Shown piece after piece: positions 60,785 through 64,000 of a stretch of 64,000 bases of DNA; position 1 is the first letter of the stretch, and the number at the start of each line of letters is the position of its first letter. Under the pieces are notes generated by a model that ran no database searches, was not told the DNA's origin, and saw only the letters and a program-made list of their open reading frames with translations. A program made the translations under genes and the position numbers. The stretch covers positions 1-64,000 of the forward strand of contig QFMX01000003.1 of NCBI GenBank assembly GCA_003240625.1, read 5' to 3'. Source of the DNA: Sphingomonas taxi (GTDB taxonomy: Bacteria; Pseudomonadota; Alphaproteobacteria; Sphingomonadales; Sphingomonadaceae).

Positions 60785-63102
60785 TGGTCGACGCTGTGAA
60801 AAAAGTCTGCGTCATCGGCGCAGGCGTGATGGGCGCCGGCATCGCCGCGCAGATCGCCAATGCCGGCATCCCGGTGCTGCTGCTCGACATCGTTCCGCGT
60901 GAAGGCGACGATCGCGATGCGGTGGCCAAGGGTGCGGTCGCCAAGATGCTCAAGACCGACCCCGCGCCCTTCATGTCGAAGCGTGCGGCCAAGCTGGTCG
61001 AGACGGGCAACATCGACGATCATCTCGATCGGGTCGCGGAATGCGACTGGATCGTCGAGGCGATCGTCGAGCGGCTCGACATCAAGCAGGCGCTGTACGC
61101 CAAGCTCGAGGCGCTCAAGCGTCCTGGCACCGCGGTGTCGTCGAACACCTCGACCATCCCGCTCGGCAACCTCATCGAGGGGCGCTCGGACCAGTTCAAG
61201 GCCGACTTCCTCATCACGCACTTCTTCAACCCGCCGCGCTACATGCGGCTGGTCGAGATCGTCCGCGGCGAACACACCGACGTCGCGGTCGCCGAGAAGG
61301 TCGAGGATTTTGTCGACCGCTTCATGGGCAAGCGGATCGTCCGCGCGAAGGACACGCCGGGGTTCATCGCCAACCGCATCGGCACCTACTGGCTGGCGAT
61401 CGCGATCAACGCGGCGATGGACCAGGGACTGACCGTCGAGGAGGCCGACCAGATCGGCGGGCGGCCGATGGGCGTGCCCAAGACCGGGATCTTCGGGCTG
61501 ATCGATCTCGTCGGCGTCGACCTGATGCCGCTGTTGTCGAAGAGTCTCTCCTCCACGCTGCCGGCTGGCGATCCGTATTTCGATACGGTGCGCGAGCTGC
61601 CGTTGGTCGACAAGATGATCGCGGAAGGGTTCACCGGCCGCAAGGGCAAGGGTGGCTTCTACCGCTTCGACAAGGCGACACGAACCAAGCTGTCGCTCGA
61701 TCTCGCGACCGGCGAGTACCGCCCCGAAGCCAAGCCGGCAGAGTTGCCGGGCAAGACCGGAAAGGACCTCGCCGCGCTGCTCGCGGAGCCGGGCAAGATC
61801 GGCACCTATGCGTGGTCGATCCTTGGCAATACGCTGTCCTACGCGGCGATGCTCGTCGGCGAGGCGGCGGATGACGTCGTCGCGATCGATGACGCGATGA
61901 AGCTCGGGTACAACTGGAAATACGGGCCGTTCGAACTGATCGACCGGATGGGACCGGGTGTGCTTGCCGCGCGCCTTGCCGAAGAAGGTCGCGACGTTCC
62001 GGCGATCCTGACCACCGCGGGCGATCGTCCGTTCTACCGCGTCGAGAACGGGCAGCGTCAGTATCTCACCGCACGCGGCGAGTATGCGGATGTGCCGCGC
62101 GCCGACGGTGTCGAGCTGCTGGAGGACATCAAGCTCCGCTCGCAGCCGATACTCACGAACCTTTCGGCATCGCTCTGGGATGTCGGTGACGGCGTCGTGG
62201 CGCTCGAATTCCACACCAAGATGAACGCGCTCGACGATCAGGTCGTAGCGCTCATCAACGAGGCGATCCCGGTCGTCCGCGAGCGCTTCAAGGCGCTGGT
62301 GGTGTATAACGAGGCGTCGAACTTCTCGGCGGGCGCGAACCTGGGCGCCGCGATGTTCGCGGTCGGCGCGGGCCTGTGGGACATGGTCGAGGCCAGCGTC
62401 GCGGGCGGGCAGCAGGCGTACAAGGCGCTCAAATACGCGCCCTTCCCGGTCGTCAGCGCACCGGCCGGGCTCTCGCTCGGTGGCGGGTGTGAGATCCTGC
62501 TCCACTCCGACGCGGTGCAGGCGCATGCCGAGACCTATGCGGGGCTCGTCGAATGCGGCGTCGGTCTCGTCCCCGGCTGGGGCGGCAATGGCGAGATGCT
62601 CGACCGCTGGACCAAGTCGGGCATGGTGCCGAAGGGCCCGATGCCGGTGCTGACCAAGGTGTTCCAAGCGGTCTCCACCGCACAGGTCGCCAAGTCGGCG
62701 GCGGAGGCGAAGGAGATGATGATCCTGCGCAAGGACGACGGCATCACCATGAACCGCGACCGCCTGCTGGCGGACGCCAAGGCCAAGGCGCTGTCGCTGG
62801 TCGAGGGCTATGTCGCGCCGGAGAAGCCGACTTTCCGCCTTGCCGGCGAGAGTGGCCGGACCGGGCTGAACATGGCGGTGGCGGACTTCCACAAGAAGGG
62901 CATGGCGACCGACTACGACCTCGTCGTCGCGGATCGTCTTGCGGAAGTGCTGACGGGTGGCGAGGCCGATCTGGTCGACATCGTGACCGAGGACCAGTTG
63001 CTCGACCTCGAGCGCGCGGCGTTCATGGCGAGCGTCAAGGATCCGCGCACGCAAGCGCGGGTCGTCCACATGCTGCAGACGGGTAAGCCGCTGCGGAACT
63101 GA
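60781..63102 (+). CDS. 3-hydroxyacyl-CoA dehydrogenase / enoyl-CoA hydratase fusion (FadN-like order)
   Basis: A 773-residue bifunctional beta-oxidation enzyme. The dehydrogenase comes first: NAD motif VCVIGAGVMGAGIAAQIANA, SSNTSTIPL, THFFNPPRYMRLVEIVRGEH (catalytic His) and DTPGFIANRIGTYW, with the second HAD C-domain at about 340-420. The enoyl-CoA hydratase/isomerase-like domain occupies the C-terminal part: EFHTKMNALDDQVV, NFSAGANLGAA (oxyanion hole), GLSLGGGCEILLHSD and CGVGLVPGWGGNGEML. This order is the reverse of E. coli FadB and matches Bacillus FadN. The ATG at 60781 overlaps the fadA stop; a second ATG follows immediately. Confidence 0.92.
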   Translation: MMVDAVKKVCVIGAGVMGAGIAAQIANAGIPVLLLDIVPREGDDRDAVAKGAVAKMLKTDPAPFMSKRAAKLVETGNIDDHLDRVAECDWIVEAIVERLDIKQALYAKLEALKRPGTAVSSNTSTIPLGNLIEGRSDQFKADFLITHFFNPPRYMRLVEIVRGEHTDVAVAEKVEDFVDRFMGKRIVRAKDTPGFIANRIGTYWLAIAINAAMDQGLTVEEADQIGGRPMGVPKTGIFGLIDLVGVDLMPLLSKSLSSTLPAGDPYFDTVRELPLVDKMIAEGFTGRKGKGGFYRFDKATRTKLSLDLATGEYRPEAKPAELPGKTGKDLAALLAEPGKIGTYAWSILGNTLSYAAMLVGEAADDVVAIDDAMKLGYNWKYGPFELIDRMGPGVLAARLAEEGRDVPAILTTAGDRPFYRVENGQRQYLTARGEYADVPRADGVELLEDIKLRSQPILTNLSASLWDVGDGVVALEFHTKMNALDDQVVALINEAIPVVRERFKALVVYNEASNFSAGANLGAAMFAVGAGLWDMVEASVAGGQQAYKALKYAPFPVVSAPAGLSLGGGCEILLHSDAVQAHAETYAGLVECGVGLVPGWGGNGEMLDRWTKSGMVPKGPMPVLTKVFQAVSTAQVAKSAAEAKEMMILRKDDGITMNRDRLLADAKAKALSLVEGYVAPEKPTFRLAGESGRTGLNMAVADFHKKGMATDYDLVVADRLAEVLTGGEADLVDIVTEDQLLDLERAAFMASVKDPRTQARVVHMLQTGKPLRN

Positions 63103-63124
63103 GGCACAGCACTCGCTCCATCCA

Positions 63125-63225
63125 CTCCGTCACCCCGGACTGGTTCCGGGGTCCACCGTTCCGCCCACTCGATGCCGTCGGGTGTGCGGAACGGTGGATG
63201 CCGGAACGAGCCCGGCATGACGGAG
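63125..63225. repeat. Long inverted repeat (family D) in a 324-base gap
   Basis: Left arm 63125-63164 and right arm 63186-63225 are imperfect 40-base inverted repeats (CTCCGTCA...CCACCGTTCCGC against GCGGAACGGTGG...TGACGGAG), with compensating G/C changes in the middle. The rest of 63103-63426 has no gene; the AT-richer part around 63270-63330 presumably holds the promoter of the next gene. Confidence 0.75.
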
Positions 63226-63426
63226 TCCTCGTGACGAAGTGGGTGGATGAACACTTTTTCACCCGCTGGAATCAGTAAGAAGGCTTGACTTGTCTTCGTA
63301 CAATTCTAGGCGGGACCGATAGCTGCCGTATACGGCAACAAGGTCGCGGTAACGTCGATGGCCTGACGAGACATTCGGTGACCGTACGCATGCGGCACCA
63401 CCAACGACACTAGGAGAGGATAGAAG

Positions 63427-63837
63427 ATGTCCCTGTTGATTATCGGTGCTTTGCTCGCGGGCGCTTCGGCCACACCCGACACCGTGATCGGTCGCTGGAA
63501 GACCGAGACGCACAACGCCATCGTCGAGATCGCTCGCTGCGGCCCGTCGATCTGCGGTAAGATCCTCACCTCCGACGCGCTGCGCGCCAATCCTTCGATG
63601 AAGGACGCGAACAATTCCAACACCGCGCTGCGCAACCGGCCGATCCAGGGCATGCAGATGCTGAGCGGGTTCAAGCCCGACAAGGACGGCGTCTGGAGCA
63701 GTGGTCAGGTCTACAACGCCGAGGACGGCAAGACCTATAGCGGCAAGATCACGCCCGTTGGCGCCAACCAGCTGAAGCTGCGCGGCTGCGTGTTCTTCCC
63801 GCTCTGCAAGACGCAGACCTGGACGCGCGTGCGCTGA
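63427..63837 (+). CDS. DUF2147 domain-containing exported protein
   Basis: A 136-residue small secreted protein. A short signal peptide (MSLLIIGALLAGASA) precedes TPDTVIGRWKTETHNAIVEI, the DUF2147 opening (G-x-W-x-T), with paired cysteines in ARCGPSICGKI and in RGCVFFPLCKTQTWTRVR that could form disulphides in the periplasm. The middle GMQMLSGFKPDKDGVWSSGQ, then VYNAEDGKTYSGKI, is typical of the family. AGGAG lies upstream of the ATG at 63427. Biochemical function of DUF2147 is unknown; the neighbourhood is fatty-acid metabolism. Confidence 0.88.
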   Translation: MSLLIIGALLAGASATPDTVIGRWKTETHNAIVEIARCGPSICGKILTSDALRANPSMKDANNSNTALRNRPIQGMQMLSGFKPDKDGVWSSGQVYNAEDGKTYSGKITPVGANQLKLRGCVFFPLCKTQTWTRVR

Positions 63838-63898
63838 GGCGCCGCGCTTCGTCTTCGATACTCCCGCCTAAATCAGTATAGCTTTCAGGATCTTGTCC

Positions 63899-64000
63899 AT
63901 GACTCTGCGTACCAAAGCCCCGCTTCTCGCGGTTTCCGCGCTCGTGTCCGCCTTCGGGTTCGCCAGCACCGCCTATGCCGACGCCTTCTATCTCCAGGCG
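63899..64000 (+). CDS. Probable FadL-type outer-membrane transporter, 5' end only
   Basis: Only 34 codons are in the window: a signal peptide (MTLRTKAPLLAVSALVSAFG then FASTAYA) followed by DAFYLQA. Mature OMPP1/FadL/TodX proteins of alphaproteobacteria commonly begin with such a segment, and the fad genes upstream make a long-chain fatty-acid channel plausible. AGGA precedes the ATG. The rest of the gene runs off the right edge, so this is a lead, not a firm call. Confidence 0.6.
   Translation, partial: MTLRTKAPLLAVSALVSAFGFASTAYADAFYLQA

Noticed and set aside
1..64000. Insertion sequences, prophage or integrative element
   Set aside because: No transposase, integrase or phage structural gene was recognised on either strand; the tRNA-Pro 3' end has no visible duplicate serving as an attachment site.

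Overview
This is a GC-rich chromosomal window, most likely from a sphingomonad alphaproteobacterium (Sphingomonas or a close relative). Pointers are the aerobic CobG-type cobalamin pathway, three TonB-dependent receptors, a LepA and a tRNA-Pro of alphaproteobacterial type, a GMC/P450/acyl-CoA catabolic cluster, and abundant GC-rich palindromic intergenic repeats. I see no insertion sequence, phage, integrase or CRISPR array. The species call is inference from gene content; no rRNA is present.

Layout. 1-10.9 kb holds housekeeping and accessory genes: lepA (3' end outside the window), tRNA-Pro(CGG), astB, kdgK, a GST, a TonB-dependent receptor, an M3 peptidase and two small proteins. 11.1-24.5 kb is the corrin-ring operon on the minus strand, in transcription order cobW-N-G-H-I-J-(K)-L-E-M-B-A-F. 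It sits behind a cobalamin riboswitch, and its genes are chained by 4-bp stop/start overlaps. cobK alone is flipped to the plus strand, and its ends overlap both neighbours. A NiCoT-type Ni/Co transporter lies just upstream (25.0-26.1 kb) behind a second, homologous riboswitch, so cobalt uptake and corrin synthesis look co-regulated by B12.

26.5-30.8 kb encodes two translationally coupled S9 peptidases. 30.8-45.4 kb is a catabolic region: P450, SDR, GMC alcohol oxidase/dehydrogenase, TetR regulator, thiolase, acyl-CoA synthetase, two adjacent acyl-CoA dehydrogenases, an aldehyde dehydrogenase and a TonB receptor. A TAAC-N4-GTT motif occurs both at the TetR start codon and in the P450/SDR divergent promoter, which suggests one regulon that oxidises and beta-oxidises a hydrophobic substrate.

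45.5-49.0 kb is a two-domain KaiC-like ATPase with a hybrid histidine kinase. 49.1-50.4 kb has a uracil-DNA glycosylase-superfamily enzyme and a DedA protein. 50.4-57.2 kb is a phosphate-scavenging module (phoD, TonB receptor, PhoX) with an 11-bp-phased direct-repeat array resembling a Pho box in the divergent promoter. 57.4-64 kb is a fatty-acid beta-oxidation locus (merR, fadD, divergent fadA, HAD/enoyl-CoA hydratase fusion, DUF2147 protein, start of a probable FadL). Several gene-poor gaps are filled by long inverted repeats, one family present three times.
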